From Crenothrix sp043729335 (GTDB lineage Bacteria > Pseudomonadota > Gammaproteobacteria > Methylococcales > Methylomonadaceae), in contig NZ_JAYTLQ010000019.1 in NCBI RefSeq assembly GCF_043729335.1, positions 1 to 64,000 on the forward strand: DNA of 64,000 nucleotides. The letters are read 5' to 3'. Below the pieces are notes generated by a model that was not told the DNA's origin, ran no database searches, and saw only the letters and a list, made by a program, of their open reading frames with translations. The position numbers and the translations under genes were made by a program. Below, one piece after another: positions 35,267-44,979 of the stretch; the stretch's first letter is position 1, and every line of letters begins with the position of its first letter.

Positions 35267-35304
35267 GACATATCCGGTTTTTAACTACAAAATTTAGTAG
35301 TTTC

Positions 35305-35333
35305 TGCTAGAATCGACGGCTTTAACTGCCGTC
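35305..35333. promoter_or_regulatory. Extended -10 and hairpin between ppx and the ABC operon
   Basis: TGCTAGAAT (35305-35313) is an extended -10 on the plus strand. A small inverted repeat GACGGC / GCCGTC (35315-35333) immediately follows, near the predicted transcription start. It might affect the 5' leader; function unknown. Confidence 0.4.
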
Positions 35334-35407
35334 TTAAATGAAGCCACTGTTTGAGACGGGTATTAATTTAACTTATTTAAGAGATTCCGTTAAGTAATAG
35401 TTTTAAT

Positions 35408-36337
35408 ATGCATGCATTGTCCCTACGTAATCTCAAAAAAACTTATAACAATGGCTTTGAAGCGCTCAAGGGCATCGATCTTGACGTGGAAGCCGGCGAT
35501 TTTTTCGCTCTGCTCGGTCCCAATGGTGCCGGGAAGTCCAGTGCGATTGGCATTATCAGCTCTTTAGTGAATCCTACCAGTGGGTCAGTCAGTGTATTTG
35601 GGCATGATTTAAAAACCGAACGCGAAAAAGCTAAAAGCTGTATTGGTTTGGTGCCACAGGAAATCAACTTTAATCAATTTGATACGGTAAAAGCCATTGT
35701 TTTCAATCAGGCGGGTTATTACGGCATGTCGCGTAAACTTGCCTTGCAGCGCACTGAATACTGTCTTAAGCAAATGGATTTATGGGACAAGCGTGACAGT
35801 GTTTCCAGAAGGCTTTCCGGCGGCATGAAACGCCGAGTGATGATTGCCCGTGCCATGGTGCATGATCCTAAGTTGCTGATTCTTGATGAGCCTACCGCGG
35901 GCGTAGATATAGAAATCCGCCGTGCTATGTGGAAGCTGATGAAGGAAGTCAATGACCAAGGCACCACCATTATTTTAACCACGCATTATTTGGAAGAAGC
36001 CGAAAGCCTGTGCCGCAATATTGCTATTATTGATCAAGGCAAAATCGTGGAAAATACGGATATGGCCAGTTTATTGGCGCGGTTAAACCTGGATCATTTT
36101 GTACTGGATTTGGCTGAAGCTGTCACCACGATCCCACATTTAGACGGCTATCATATTGAGCAAATTAGCGGTAAAGTGCTTAACGTCGCGGTGCCGAAAG
36201 CCGCCGGTCTTAATCAGTTATTTACCCAGCTCAGCGCCCAGAATATTAAAGTTATCAGCATGAAAAATAAAACCAATCGGTTAGAACAGTTATTTATGGA
36301 CTTAATTGACTCCAAACCCGTACGCGCTAGCTTATGA
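35408..36337 (+). CDS. ABC exporter ATP-binding protein (YadG-like)
   Basis: A 309-residue ABC ATPase of the drug/antibiotic-export (DrrA/YadG) group. Walker A GPNGAGKSS, ABC signature RLSGGMKRR, Walker B LLILDEPTAGVD and the switch His in LTTHY are all present. The C-terminal ~90 residues are a DUF4162-like extension. It overlaps the permease gene by 4 nt (ATGA). E. coli homologues YadG/YadH have unclear substrates. Confidence 0.92.
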   Translation: MHALSLRNLKKTYNNGFEALKGIDLDVEAGDFFALLGPNGAGKSSAIGIISSLVNPTSGSVSVFGHDLKTEREKAKSCIGLVPQEINFNQFDTVKAIVFNQAGYYGMSRKLALQRTEYCLKQMDLWDKRDSVSRRLSGGMKRRVMIARAMVHDPKLLILDEPTAGVDIEIRRAMWKLMKEVNDQGTTIILTTHYLEEAESLCRNIAIIDQGKIVENTDMASLLARLNLDHFVLDLAEAVTTIPHLDGYHIEQISGKVLNVAVPKAAGLNQLFTQLSAQNIKVISMKNKTNRLEQLFMDLIDSKPVRASL

Positions 36338-37098
36338 ATCATCTGATTGCTTTTAAAACCATCGTTAGAAAAGAAATTTACCGGTTTCTACGCATCTGGC
36401 CGCAGACGTTACTGCCTCCTGCTATTACCACTGCCTTATATTTTTTGATTTTTGGCAAATTAATGGGCGATCGAATCGGCACTATTCATGGCGCAAGCTA
36501 TATGGATTACATTGTGCCGGGCGTTATTTTAATGTCGGTCATCAGTAATGCGTATTCCAACGTGGTATCGTCTTTTTATTCCACCAAATTCCAGCGCAAT
36601 ATTGAAGAATTATTGGTAGCCCCCGTGCCCAACTGGGTTATTTTAGGGGGTTATATCAGTGGCGGAATTGCCAGAGGTTTGCTGGTAGGCGTAGCCGTCG
36701 CGTTAATATCACAGATATTTACCGATATTCCCGTTAACAATGTTATTATTGCCCTATCCAGTGCGGTATTAACCGCCACAGTGTTTGCTCTGGCCGGTTT
36801 TATCAATGCTACGCTGGCAGAAAGCTTTGATGATATATCGATCATTCCCAATTTTGTGTTAACACCACTCAGTTATTTAGGGGGCGTGTTTTATTCTGTC
36901 GATATGCTGCCGGGTATCTGGCAAAAAATATCGCTTGGCAACCCTATATTGTACATGATCAATAGTTTTCGTTATGGTTTGATAGGTATCAGCGATATTG
37001 ACATACGCGTGGCGTTTGCCATGACCGGCGGTTTTATTGTCGTTTTAACCAGTATCAGTTTAATTTTATTGCACAAAGGTATTGGCATTAAAAACTAA
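36334..37098 (+). CDS. ABC exporter permease (YadH-like)
   Basis: A 254-residue ABC-2 type membrane protein with six predicted membrane segments and the family pattern MDYIVPGVILMSVISNAYSNVVSSFY and LTPLSYLGGVFYSVDMLP. Translationally coupled to the ATPase, forming a two-gene exporter. The 299-bp gap that follows shows no terminator or ORF that I can support. Confidence 0.92.
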   Translation: MNHLIAFKTIVRKEIYRFLRIWPQTLLPPAITTALYFLIFGKLMGDRIGTIHGASYMDYIVPGVILMSVISNAYSNVVSSFYSTKFQRNIEELLVAPVPNWVILGGYISGGIARGLLVGVAVALISQIFTDIPVNNVIIALSSAVLTATVFALAGFINATLAESFDDISIIPNFVLTPLSYLGGVFYSVDMLPGIWQKISLGNPILYMINSFRYGLIGISDIDIRVAFAMTGGFIVVLTSISLILLHKGIGIKN

Positions 37099-37397
37099 CG
37101 CTCGTTAGACCATGAAATACGAGGGATTCAGAATGAACGTATGCTTATCAACGAGTGTCGGACTTATTGGCACAGGTGTTTTTCAATGTATTTGTTCAGC
37201 CCCCCCTTTTTCAAAGAGGGAAGTGAATACTTACTTTTCAATTAACGGCTGGATAGTTACTTCCGATGAAAATAAAATCTAGGTTATGCGTGCCTCATTA
37301 CAAAATTAACCCATTGAATTCCTTCTTAATCTAAACAAGACAATACTTATGCAAATTATCGCTAATTGTTACCCTTATTTCTTACTCTGTTCTATCA

Positions 37398-39671
37398 ATG
37401 CCCCCAAAATCTAAAAAAGAGCTCGATTTTACATCAGCTAAAGATCCATACGCTCAGCGCGAAGCTGAAAAATACGAACAACCGATTCCGAGTCGGGAAC
37501 TGATCCTGCAACTCATTGAACACCGCAGCAAACCGCTGTCGCGCACCGAAATTTCTGAAGCTTTTTCCCTCACCGATGAAGATCAGCTTGAAGCCCTGCG
37601 CCGCCGACTGCGTGCTATGGAGCGCGACGGCCAATTATTGTTCAATCGCGGTCAAAAATACTGCCAAGTCAACAATAAAGATTTAATTGTCGGTCGTGTT
37701 ATCGGCCATATTGATGGCTTTGGTTTTATTAAACCTGATGACGGTTCGGATGATTTGTTTTTATCGCCACGAGAAATGGATCCATTGCTGCACAACGATC
37801 GCGCCATGGTGCGTATTGTTGGCATCGACAAAAAAGGCCGTCGTGAAGCCGCCGTGGTAGAAATTCTAGAGCGTAACACCCATTTCGTGGTCGGCAGACT
37901 GTATCAGGAAAACGGTTTTACTTACGTTGTGCCCGACAAGAAAAACATCGCACAAACCATTTTGCTGCAAAAAGATGGTATCGCTGGCGCTAAACAAGGC
38001 CAAATCGTTGTCGCCGAAATTATTGAACAACCCACTAAACAACGCCAGCCTATAGGCCGTATTACCGAAATATTAGGCGATCATCTTGCCCCCGGTATGG
38101 AAATTGAAATGGCGTTGCGTTCGCATGACTTGCCACATGTCTGGCCGGATGCGTTGTTAGAAGAAATCAAACCACTCACTGCAGAAGTGCCCGAATCAGC
38201 CAAGGAAAACCGTACCGATTTACGCAAAATTCCTTTGGTGACGATTGATGGTGAAGATGCGCGGGATTTTGACGATGCCGTGTATTGTAAGAAAACCCCG
38301 AAAGGCTGGAAATTGCTGGTTGCTATTGCCGATGTGTCCCATTACGTGCAAATTGGCAGCGAATTAGATAAGGAAGCCCATAACCGCAGCACCTCAGTGT
38401 ATTTTCCTGAGCAAGTTATCCCGATGTTGCCGGAAATTTTATCTAATGGTTTATGCTCACTCAATCCGCATGTTGATCGTTTGTGCATGGTGTGTGAACT
38501 GTTGTTTGATGAGCTGGGCGAGGTCATTTCCTCACGGTTTTTTGATGCAGTCATGCAATCGCATGCCCGTTTAACTTACACAGATGTCGCTAAAATTCTA
38601 GTGGATGGCGATAAAGAACTCATTAAAAACTATCAACCCTTGCTGCCGCATTTGCGTGAATTATACGCATTGTACAAAGTGTTGCGTGTCAGCCGCGAAC
38701 AACGCGGCGCAATGGATTTTGATACCCAGGAAACCAAAATTGTCTTTGGTGCTGATCGCAAAATTGAAAAAATAGTCCCCACTGTTCGCAATGATGCCCA
38801 CAAGCTGATTGAAGAATTCATGATTGCCGCCAATGCAGCGACTGCCCGTTACTTAAGCAAGAAAAAGCTGCCTAATCTGCGCCGTATCCATGAAGGCCCT
38901 ACCGTTGATAAAATTTTAAATTTAAGAACTTTTCTAGGTGAATTAGGCTTAACAATGGGCGGTGGTGCCAATCCTACACCGCTGGATTACATGCACCTGG
39001 TGGATAGCATCAAAGGCCGCGCCGATGCGCATTTAATCCAGACGGTATTGTTGCGGTCTATGTCGCAGGCAGTTTATAGCCCAGAGTTGAAAGGTCATTT
39101 TGGTCTGGCGCTGGAAGCTTATGCGCATTTTACCTCGCCTATCCGCCGCTATCCCGATTTACTGACTCATCGCGCCATACGCCATACCTTACAGGGAAAA
39201 ACCGCTGACAGCTTCGCTTATGGTGTGCCTGATATGGTGATGTTAGGTGAACATTGTTCCACCAATGAGCGCCGTGCCGATGATGCTACCCGCGATGTTA
39301 TCAGCTGGCTGAAATGCGAGTATATGATGGACAAAATCGGCGAAGAGTTTCCAGGGATTATTTCTGCGGTTACCTCGTTCGGCTTTTTTGTTGAGTTGGC
39401 CGATATTTATGTGGAAGGCTTGATACATATCAGCAATTTAGGGCAGGATTATTTTCATTTTGACCCGACTAGCCATAGCTTAATAGGCGAGCGCAGCAAC
39501 ACCCGTTTTCGTTTAGGTGATAGCGTAAAAGTTAAAGTGGTGCAGGTTAATCTGGATGAGAAGAAGATTGATTTTGAGTTGGTACAAAAAATGGGTTCTG
39601 CTAAAAAAGCCAAACCCACTAAGCCTTCTATAAAGCCTGCCAAAAAGCGCCGCAAGAAACAACACGACTGA
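37398..39671 (+). CDS. rnr: Ribonuclease R
   Basis: A 3'-5' exoribonuclease that degrades structured RNA. Order of domains: winged-helix RNase_R_HTH (about 25-90), cold-shock domains (about 95-245), the RNB catalytic domain with DGEDARDFDDAVY (metal-binding Asp residues), and a C-terminal S1 domain (about 650-735) with a Lys-rich tail (KPAKKRRKKQHD). 757 residues. First gene of a four-gene operon with rlmB, ccmA and ccmB; rnr-rlmB linkage is common in gammaproteobacteria. Confidence 0.97.
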   Translation: MPPKSKKELDFTSAKDPYAQREAEKYEQPIPSRELILQLIEHRSKPLSRTEISEAFSLTDEDQLEALRRRLRAMERDGQLLFNRGQKYCQVNNKDLIVGRVIGHIDGFGFIKPDDGSDDLFLSPREMDPLLHNDRAMVRIVGIDKKGRREAAVVEILERNTHFVVGRLYQENGFTYVVPDKKNIAQTILLQKDGIAGAKQGQIVVAEIIEQPTKQRQPIGRITEILGDHLAPGMEIEMALRSHDLPHVWPDALLEEIKPLTAEVPESAKENRTDLRKIPLVTIDGEDARDFDDAVYCKKTPKGWKLLVAIADVSHYVQIGSELDKEAHNRSTSVYFPEQVIPMLPEILSNGLCSLNPHVDRLCMVCELLFDELGEVISSRFFDAVMQSHARLTYTDVAKILVDGDKELIKNYQPLLPHLRELYALYKVLRVSREQRGAMDFDTQETKIVFGADRKIEKIVPTVRNDAHKLIEEFMIAANAATARYLSKKKLPNLRRIHEGPTVDKILNLRTFLGELGLTMGGGANPTPLDYMHLVDSIKGRADAHLIQTVLLRSMSQAVYSPELKGHFGLALEAYAHFTSPIRRYPDLLTHRAIRHTLQGKTADSFAYGVPDMVMLGEHCSTNERRADDATRDVISWLKCEYMMDKIGEEFPGIISAVTSFGFFVELADIYVEGLIHISNLGQDYFHFDPTSHSLIGERSNTRFRLGDSVKVKVVQVNLDEKKIDFELVQKMGSAKKAKPTKPSIKPAKKRRKKQHD

Positions 39672-39676
39672 ACCCG

Positions 39677-40426
39677 ATGAAACTAAGCAAACTCTACGGC
39701 TTACATTCTGTGCAAGCCGCACTCGATTACTCCCCGAAAAAAATTGGTAAAGCCTGGATAGACGAGCAGCGCCAAGACAAACGCCTAACACAAGCGCTTG
39801 AGGCTTTGCTTGATCTTGGCATTGAGCCGGAAAAAGTTGACCGCAAAAAACTGGATAAATTAGCCGATAGCCACAACCATCAAGGCATCGTCATTGAAGT
39901 TGAATTGCCTGCTGAATTATCCGAGAACGAACTCAAAACCGCCGTCGAATACCTGACGACACCGGCATTGTTTTTGGTATTGGACAACGTACAAGATCCG
40001 CATAATCTCGGCGCGTGTCTGCGCAGTGCTGATGCGACCGGCGTACACGGCATTATCATTACTAAAGACAACGCTACCGGCATTACCCCAACAGTGTGTA
40101 AAGTGGCTAGTGGTGCTGCTGAAACCGTCCCTGTCTACCAAGTCACCAACTTGGCCAGAACTTTACGTTGGCTAAAAGATAACGGCTTGTGGATTATGGG
40201 TGCGGCCGGTGAGGCCACACAAACCGCGCATCAAACTGATTTTACCGTGCCAATGGCGCTGGTGTTGGGTGCAGAAGGCAAAGGATTACGGCGTTTAACC
40301 AAAGAGCAGTGCGATATACTGGTAAAGTTACCAATGCTAGGGCAAGTAGAAAGCCTTAACTTATCGGTCGCTACCGGCGTGTTACTGTATGAAACCATAC
40401 GCCAAAGGCAGCTCTCTGTTAAATAA
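39677..40426 (+). CDS. rlmB: 23S rRNA (guanosine-2'-O) methyltransferase RlmB
   Basis: SPOUT-class methyltransferase that modifies G2251 (E. coli numbering) of 23S rRNA. An N-terminal RNA-binding substrate domain (about 1-75) precedes the knot motifs VLDNVQDPHNLGACLRSADA, LVLGAEGKGLRRL and LPMLGQVESLNLSVATGV. 249 residues. Starts 5 nt after rnr and overlaps ccmA by 1 nt (TAATG). Confidence 0.97.
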   Translation: MKLSKLYGLHSVQAALDYSPKKIGKAWIDEQRQDKRLTQALEALLDLGIEPEKVDRKKLDKLADSHNHQGIVIEVELPAELSENELKTAVEYLTTPALFLVLDNVQDPHNLGACLRSADATGVHGIIITKDNATGITPTVCKVASGAAETVPVYQVTNLARTLRWLKDNGLWIMGAAGEATQTAHQTDFTVPMALVLGAEGKGLRRLTKEQCDILVKLPMLGQVESLNLSVATGVLLYETIRQRQLSVK

Positions 40427-41049
40427 TGGCACAGCAACCAACATCTGTTCTTGAGGGCATCAACCTAAGCTGTATCCGTGATGATCGCGTCCTGTTTGAA
40501 AACCTCAATTTCCGCTTACCTGCTGGCCAGACTTTATTGTTAGAAGGCAAAAATGGCAGCGGCAAAACCTCGCTGTTACGGATATTGTGCGGCTTTCGCG
40601 AAGCCGATACCGGCCAAATCCATTGGTGTGGCGAAATAATTGATGACAGCCCATATTATGCCGATATGGCTTATGTGGGTCATCTGGATGGTGTTAAGAA
40701 AGAATTAACGGTACTGGAAAATTTGAAAGTATCGTTGGCCTTAGCTAAGCCTGGTGCTTATAGCATTCAACACGCTTTGGCCAAAGTCCAATTGTCAGCT
40801 TACGACGATGCCTTGGTACAAACCTTATCGGCCGGCCAAAAACGCCGCTTATCGTTGGCGCGGCTATTGATTACCCGTAACATATTATGGATACTCGATG
40901 AACCGTTCACCTCGCTCGATAAGCAAGGCATTGCTCTCATTGAAGTCCTTATGACCGAACATTGTGCCAGCGGTGGCATGATTGTGCTTACCTCACACCA
41001 TGACATCGCATTGCCAGATGTCAGCGTCCAGCGTATTCACTTATCCTGA
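40426..41049 (+). CDS. ccmA: Haem exporter ATP-binding subunit CcmA
   Basis: ATPase of the CcmABCD complex of System I cytochrome c maturation; it drives release of holo-CcmE. Walker A EGKNGSGKTS, signature TLSAGQKRRLSLARL and Walker B LWILDEPFTSLD are present. 207 residues, typical. Overlaps both neighbours by 1 nt, so it is translated from the rnr-rlmB message. Only ccmB follows; ccmCDEFGH are not in this window. Confidence 0.95.
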   Translation: MAQQPTSVLEGINLSCIRDDRVLFENLNFRLPAGQTLLLEGKNGSGKTSLLRILCGFREADTGQIHWCGEIIDDSPYYADMAYVGHLDGVKKELTVLENLKVSLALAKPGAYSIQHALAKVQLSAYDDALVQTLSAGQKRRLSLARLLITRNILWILDEPFTSLDKQGIALIEVLMTEHCASGGMIVLTSHHDIALPDVSVQRIHLS

Positions 41050-41723
41050 TGTCTTTATCACACGCTTTTTTGGCTATCGTTCGCAGAGATTTGGTACTGG
41101 CTTTACGTCGCCGCTCGGAAGTGGCTAACCCTATTTTCTTTTTTATTTTAGTGATTACTCTGTTTCCGTTAGGAATAGGCGCAAAACCTAATATATTGCA
41201 GGCGATTGCCCCCGGCATCATCTGGGTTTCGGCATTACTGGCGACTATGTTGTCCTTGGACAGCTTGTTTCGCTCGGATTTTGACGACGGCTCACTGGAA
41301 CAAATTATTTTAAGCCCACAACCCACTTCCATATTGGTGTTGGCCAAAGTCACCGCACATTGGTTGGTGACAGGATTGCCGTTACTCATCGTTGCGCCAT
41401 TGCTGGCAGTTTTTTTAGGCATGCCCAACCAGGCCTTGCCCGCGTTATTAATCACCTTATTACTGGGTACGCCAATATTGAGCTTAATCGGCGCAATTGG
41501 CGTTGCCTTAACTATTGGTTTGCGGCGCGGTGGTATGATTTTATCGTTACTGGTGTTACCGCTGTACGTGCCGGTGTTAATTTTTGCCAGTAACGCGGTA
41601 GAAATTGCCAGTAGCGGCTTGGCCGTTAACGCTCAAATCAATATCTTGATTTCAATGCTAGTGATGGCTTTGGTTTTAGCGCCTTGGCCCACTGCTGCGG
41701 CTTTAAAAATGAGCATGAGTTAA
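41049..41723 (+). CDS. ccmB: Haem exporter membrane subunit CcmB
   Basis: A 224-residue membrane partner of CcmA with six predicted segments. The family's RRDLVLALRRRSEVANPIFFF-type start (written RRDLVLALRRRSEVANP here) and LDSLFRSDFDDGSLEQ, then GTPILSLIGAIGVALT are clear. ATG overlaps the ccmA stop (TGATG). The operon ends here; the next gene is on the other strand. Confidence 0.95.
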   Translation: MSLSHAFLAIVRRDLVLALRRRSEVANPIFFFILVITLFPLGIGAKPNILQAIAPGIIWVSALLATMLSLDSLFRSDFDDGSLEQIILSPQPTSILVLAKVTAHWLVTGLPLLIVAPLLAVFLGMPNQALPALLITLLLGTPILSLIGAIGVALTIGLRRGGMILSLLVLPLYVPVLIFASNAVEIASSGLAVNAQINILISMLVMALVLAPWPTAAALKMSMS

Positions 41724-41795
41724 CATTTTTAATAGGCATGGCATTGGTTTTTATTCAAGTTCCACTTCCAATTTAATACCCAGCGCCATCCTCTA

Positions 41796-42101
41796 CTAAG
41801 ACTTGGCTTCTAGGCTAAAGCGTGGATTCATTATATTTTGGTATTTCTTTTTTTGTTCGGCTGTTAAAACCGCATCAATACGCGCACGCTTTTTTTTATC
41901 AATGTCTATTATTTTTTTCCTCAGCACTTGGGCTTTATCACGGGTTTGGATAAATACTTCATTAAGCTCTTGGGCTTGCCGTTCACTAAGATTTAACTGG
42001 GCTTTTAAGACCGCTACATTCGGATCTGTAGCGCCAGCCAACGATACTTTGTCAATGAATAGCCCCATAAATATCCAAAGACCTGATAATAATGTTTTCA
42101 T
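41796..42101 (-). CDS. Small Spy/CpxP-like periplasmic protein
   Basis: A 101-residue exported protein with a signal peptide (about 1-22, ends SLA-G). The mature helical part has two LTxxQ-like motifs: LNLSERQAQEL and VLTAEQKKKYQ, the hallmark of Spy/CpxP family chaperones or metal sensors. It lacks the Met/His-rich stretch of metal-binding members. It could be cotranscribed with the following minus-strand gene only if read-through of the terminator at 42161 occurs. Confidence 0.75.
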   Translation of the reverse strand: MKTLLSGLWIFMGLFIDKVSLAGATDPNVAVLKAQLNLSERQAQELNEVFIQTRDKAQVLRKKIIDIDKKKRARIDAVLTAEQKKKYQNIMNPRFSLEAKS

Positions 42102-42160
42102 GGCACACCTCGCATTTCCTGCTGGTTAAGTTATCTATTTTATATACACAGTTCAGATCG

Positions 42161-42191
42161 AAAAACCCCGCCCTAGTTCCATTAGGACGGG
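42161..42191 (-). terminator. Terminator of the 42211-43089 gene
   Basis: CCCGCCCTA / TAGGACGGG pair with one wobble on the minus strand and run into TTTTT. It lies 20 bp after the stop. Confidence 0.85.
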
Positions 42192-42210
42192 TAATAGGTT
42201 AACACCACTC

Positions 42211-43089
42211 TTAAGGGGTTACTTTTCTAATGGTTAAGGTACCGCTTTGTTCGAAAGAACTGGCATCGTTACTGCCGGTCATGTCAATTTTGATCTTACA
42301 AACACCGTTGCCTTTGGCTGAAAACAAACGATCTTTCCAAAACACGGTGGTTCCATTTGAGCCGTCAGAACGAGTGGCTTTTGAACGTTGCCACCATTTG
42401 TCCTGTGGAACAAATTCTTTGCTAACAGACTGCAAGCCCCAATCGTAGATAACGGGTACTTGTGGATCATAGCAACCAGAAGTACATGCGAGTTTGCCTT
42501 CATCAGGAATAACCCCAGTAGGCAGCACTTTATAGAAATCTTTTATAACGCTGCCGGTAAGGTGATCGATAGCATAGTTAACATTCCCCACCCAAAACTC
42601 AGCCGACATAGTCATCATTTGTCCTGTTTTGCTGTAGTAAGCAGTGCCGTCATAGTAAGGAAGTTTGATACCATTTAAAACATTAGGTGGGCCTCCGGTT
42701 ATACGAAATTTTTTCCCGCCTAAATAAGACGGTGCAGTCATAGCTTGTTCGCTCACATTAAGGCGGAACTGTTGCACCCCATTGGAGCCGACTTTAACAA
42801 AACCAGTGCCATCCTCATCCGCAAAGGCATGGATATTCCATGTTTTGTTAGCTGCGGCTGAACATCCACCTTGATAGATAACAGCCTCAGCCTCTTGCAT
42901 TGCCCCTTCGAGCGCTGCAAAGGCGGCCTTTTCGCTTTTAAATAAGTTCGGCGCCAGATAGGGTGCTTTTAAAGGCCCAGAACCGTAAGGCACTGGAGGG
43001 GGAGGGGGGTAAACGCCGCCATAAGCACTAACAGTAAATGCGGAACCCATTAAAATGACGCTGGTCATCACGGTGAATTTTGTTTTCAT
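42211..43089 (-). CDS. Secreted protein of unknown function with Pro-rich N-terminus
   Basis: A 292-residue exported protein; signal peptide about 1-22 (ends VSA-Y). The mature start is Pro-rich (PPPPPVPYG). The body is beta-rich with Gly/Asn turns and four Cys, probably two disulphides (one pair in CTSGC). I recognise no family. It has its own terminator and a long upstream region, suggesting independent regulation. Confidence 0.8.
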   Translation of the reverse strand: MKTKFTVMTSVILMGSAFTVSAYGGVYPPPPPVPYGSGPLKAPYLAPNLFKSEKAAFAALEGAMQEAEAVIYQGGCSAAANKTWNIHAFADEDGTGFVKVGSNGVQQFRLNVSEQAMTAPSYLGGKKFRITGGPPNVLNGIKLPYYDGTAYYSKTGQMMTMSAEFWVGNVNYAIDHLTGSVIKDFYKVLPTGVIPDEGKLACTSGCYDPQVPVIYDWGLQSVSKEFVPQDKWWQRSKATRSDGSNGTTVFWKDRLFSAKGNGVCKIKIDMTGSNDASSFEQSGTLTIRKVTP

Positions 43090-43293
43090 TGCCTTATCCT
43101 CACATTAGGATTACTGAAAATTGACATACTCAAGGTATGTCCTGTATAGACACACTTCAACTTCTACTAACGACTTGTCTTTTATCTATGGCTAACTTAA
43201 TGCAATGTGTATAAACTTTTGTTTTGGTATGACACCCTATTGTCAGAATCACACATATCAAAAAGAATCTTTGTCTGTTAGTTAAAGTTGGAA

Positions 43294-43311
43294 AGGTAGA
43301 ACTTTCTACCT
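43294..43311. promoter_or_regulatory. Perfect palindrome, possible operator
   Basis: AGGTAGAA-CT-TTCTACCT is an 8-bp inverted repeat with a 2-bp centre in the 470-bp divergent gap 43090-43559. A second inverted repeat, TACCCAT / ATGGGTA, lies at 43356-43373. Either could be a protein-binding site for the flanking divergent genes. No ORF is seen in the gap. Confidence 0.4.
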
Positions 43312-43559
43312 GGTGATTAGCTTATATAAAAAAATCAATATTTTCTGCGCATAAATACCCATAAAAATGGGTAATATTTCACTTTACTTTTATATATTTA
43401 ATCATATTAAACAATAGCTAGCGCCTACGGTATGGTGTAGTGACAAAAATCTATTTTCGAGGTTTACAGTCGACGCTAGCTGCATTTGGCTTATCGATGA
43501 AATAACGTCTTCTTAGTGCTATCATAGGCCTAAATATTGAGAAATAGGCGAGGAGAGCT

Positions 43560-44816
43560 GTGAAACTGGAATTGCTGGGCAGAATGTTGTTTAGCTGGAT
43601 TAAAGTTATCTTGCCATGGTTATTCGTCGTATTGGTGATTGCTTTGCTAACATGGCGATACCCTAATTATCAACAGCGCACGCACAGCACTCAAAAAAGT
43701 GACCGCGAAACCGTGCTCATTCCTGGGGTTTCTGCTAAACAAACCGAGCATTTAATAGAACAAGCTGCGCCTGGCATCAATAACAGTTTTGAATGGAGCA
43801 AAGATTTAAGGGATACCTTAGCTGTGCATCATCTGGAGCTTAGCCGTGAAAACATTTGCGCCATGATTGCTGTCATTAGTCAGGAGTCTAGTTTTGCGGC
43901 AAACCCTTCTATATCGGTTTTGAGTGAGAAAGACTTGCGTGTGCTTGCAACAAAATGGATTAAATTACCGCTGTTTGAACGGCATAATGAGCGCTCATTT
44001 ATAGCTTGGCTAAGGCACAAGCCCACTATAAGAAATAGTTACTGGAAAAGATTTCGTAATGCAAAAACAGAGCGGGAACTCGACTGGACGTATCGGAAAA
44101 TGATTTCTGATACATTATCGTGGTCCAGCAAAGACAATAATGTGTTACAGAATAATGTCCTGTTACGTAATTTACTTGAAGATGCTAACGAAATCTCTAC
44201 CATAGGCTCAATGCAGGTGGCGGTTAGTTTTGCCATGCAAATTGAAGAACAGCGGATAACGCGGCCTTTAAATCTGGAGGAGGTCTGGGCTATGCGGGAT
44301 CGCATGTACACACGTAAAGGAGGCATGTATTACGGGGCGTTATTACTGCTAGGCTATGATGTAGGTTACGACAAAAAACTGTACCGCTTCGCTGATTTTA
44401 ATGCGGGGCGTTTCGCTAGCCGCAATGCGGCTTTTCAGGCTACAGTTGCCGAACTGCTGGGCAAGCCGGTTACCGCCGATGGTGATTTGTTAATGTACGA
44501 TCCACAGGGCAAGCCTGCCACCACTGTGAGTAATAGTGAACACGCCATCAACGAAATAATACAAAAATATGATTTAGGTTTAACCGCCATAGAAATTCAT
44601 AACGATTTACTGCAAGAAAAGCAGATTAACTTTAGTCATACCCAAACTTATCAAATCATTAGGCAACACTACCAAAAGCTAATGCACAAACAGGCACTGA
44701 CTGCGATAGTGCCTAATATTGTTTTGCGCAGCGAAAAAAATACTGAAATGATGAGCACCGAAAAATTTACTAACACGGTTAATAGCCGTTATCAGCAGTG
44801 CATGGGTGAGCGGTAA
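43560..44816 (+). CDS. DUF1615-family membrane-anchored protein (lytic-transglycosylase-like)
   Basis: A 418-residue protein with one N-terminal membrane segment (about 12-30). The body resembles DUF1615: ENICAMIAVISQESSFAANP, with the Glu-Ser pair typical of lytic-transglycosylase folds, IGSMQVAVSFA and YRFADFNAGRFASRNAAFQ. Peptidoglycan cleavage is thus plausible but not shown. It starts with GTG 43560, backed by AGGAG at 43551-43555. Monocistronic by context. Confidence 0.8.
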   Translation: MKLELLGRMLFSWIKVILPWLFVVLVIALLTWRYPNYQQRTHSTQKSDRETVLIPGVSAKQTEHLIEQAAPGINNSFEWSKDLRDTLAVHHLELSRENICAMIAVISQESSFAANPSISVLSEKDLRVLATKWIKLPLFERHNERSFIAWLRHKPTIRNSYWKRFRNAKTERELDWTYRKMISDTLSWSSKDNNVLQNNVLLRNLLEDANEISTIGSMQVAVSFAMQIEEQRITRPLNLEEVWAMRDRMYTRKGGMYYGALLLLGYDVGYDKKLYRFADFNAGRFASRNAAFQATVAELLGKPVTADGDLLMYDPQGKPATTVSNSEHAINEIIQKYDLGLTAIEIHNDLLQEKQINFSHTQTYQIIRQHYQKLMHKQALTAIVPNIVLRSEKNTEMMSTEKFTNTVNSRYQQCMGER

Positions 44817-44979
44817 ATTACAAGACTTTTCTCTAAACTGTGTTGTACACTAAATTAATAGCCATGATATATGATGTATCTGCACCTCAAAGGTGAGGTG
44901 GCTGTGTATTTTTTTCAGACAAAACTTGCATAAATCTATATCATACTCAGCTTTCAATCTACGGACGAAGGTCTTTACT

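Noticed and set aside
37099..37397. Degenerate MITE or REP copy after the ABC permease gene
   Set aside because: Only short matches (TAGACCATGAA, TACGAGGG) resemble the other repeats; no paired ends were found.
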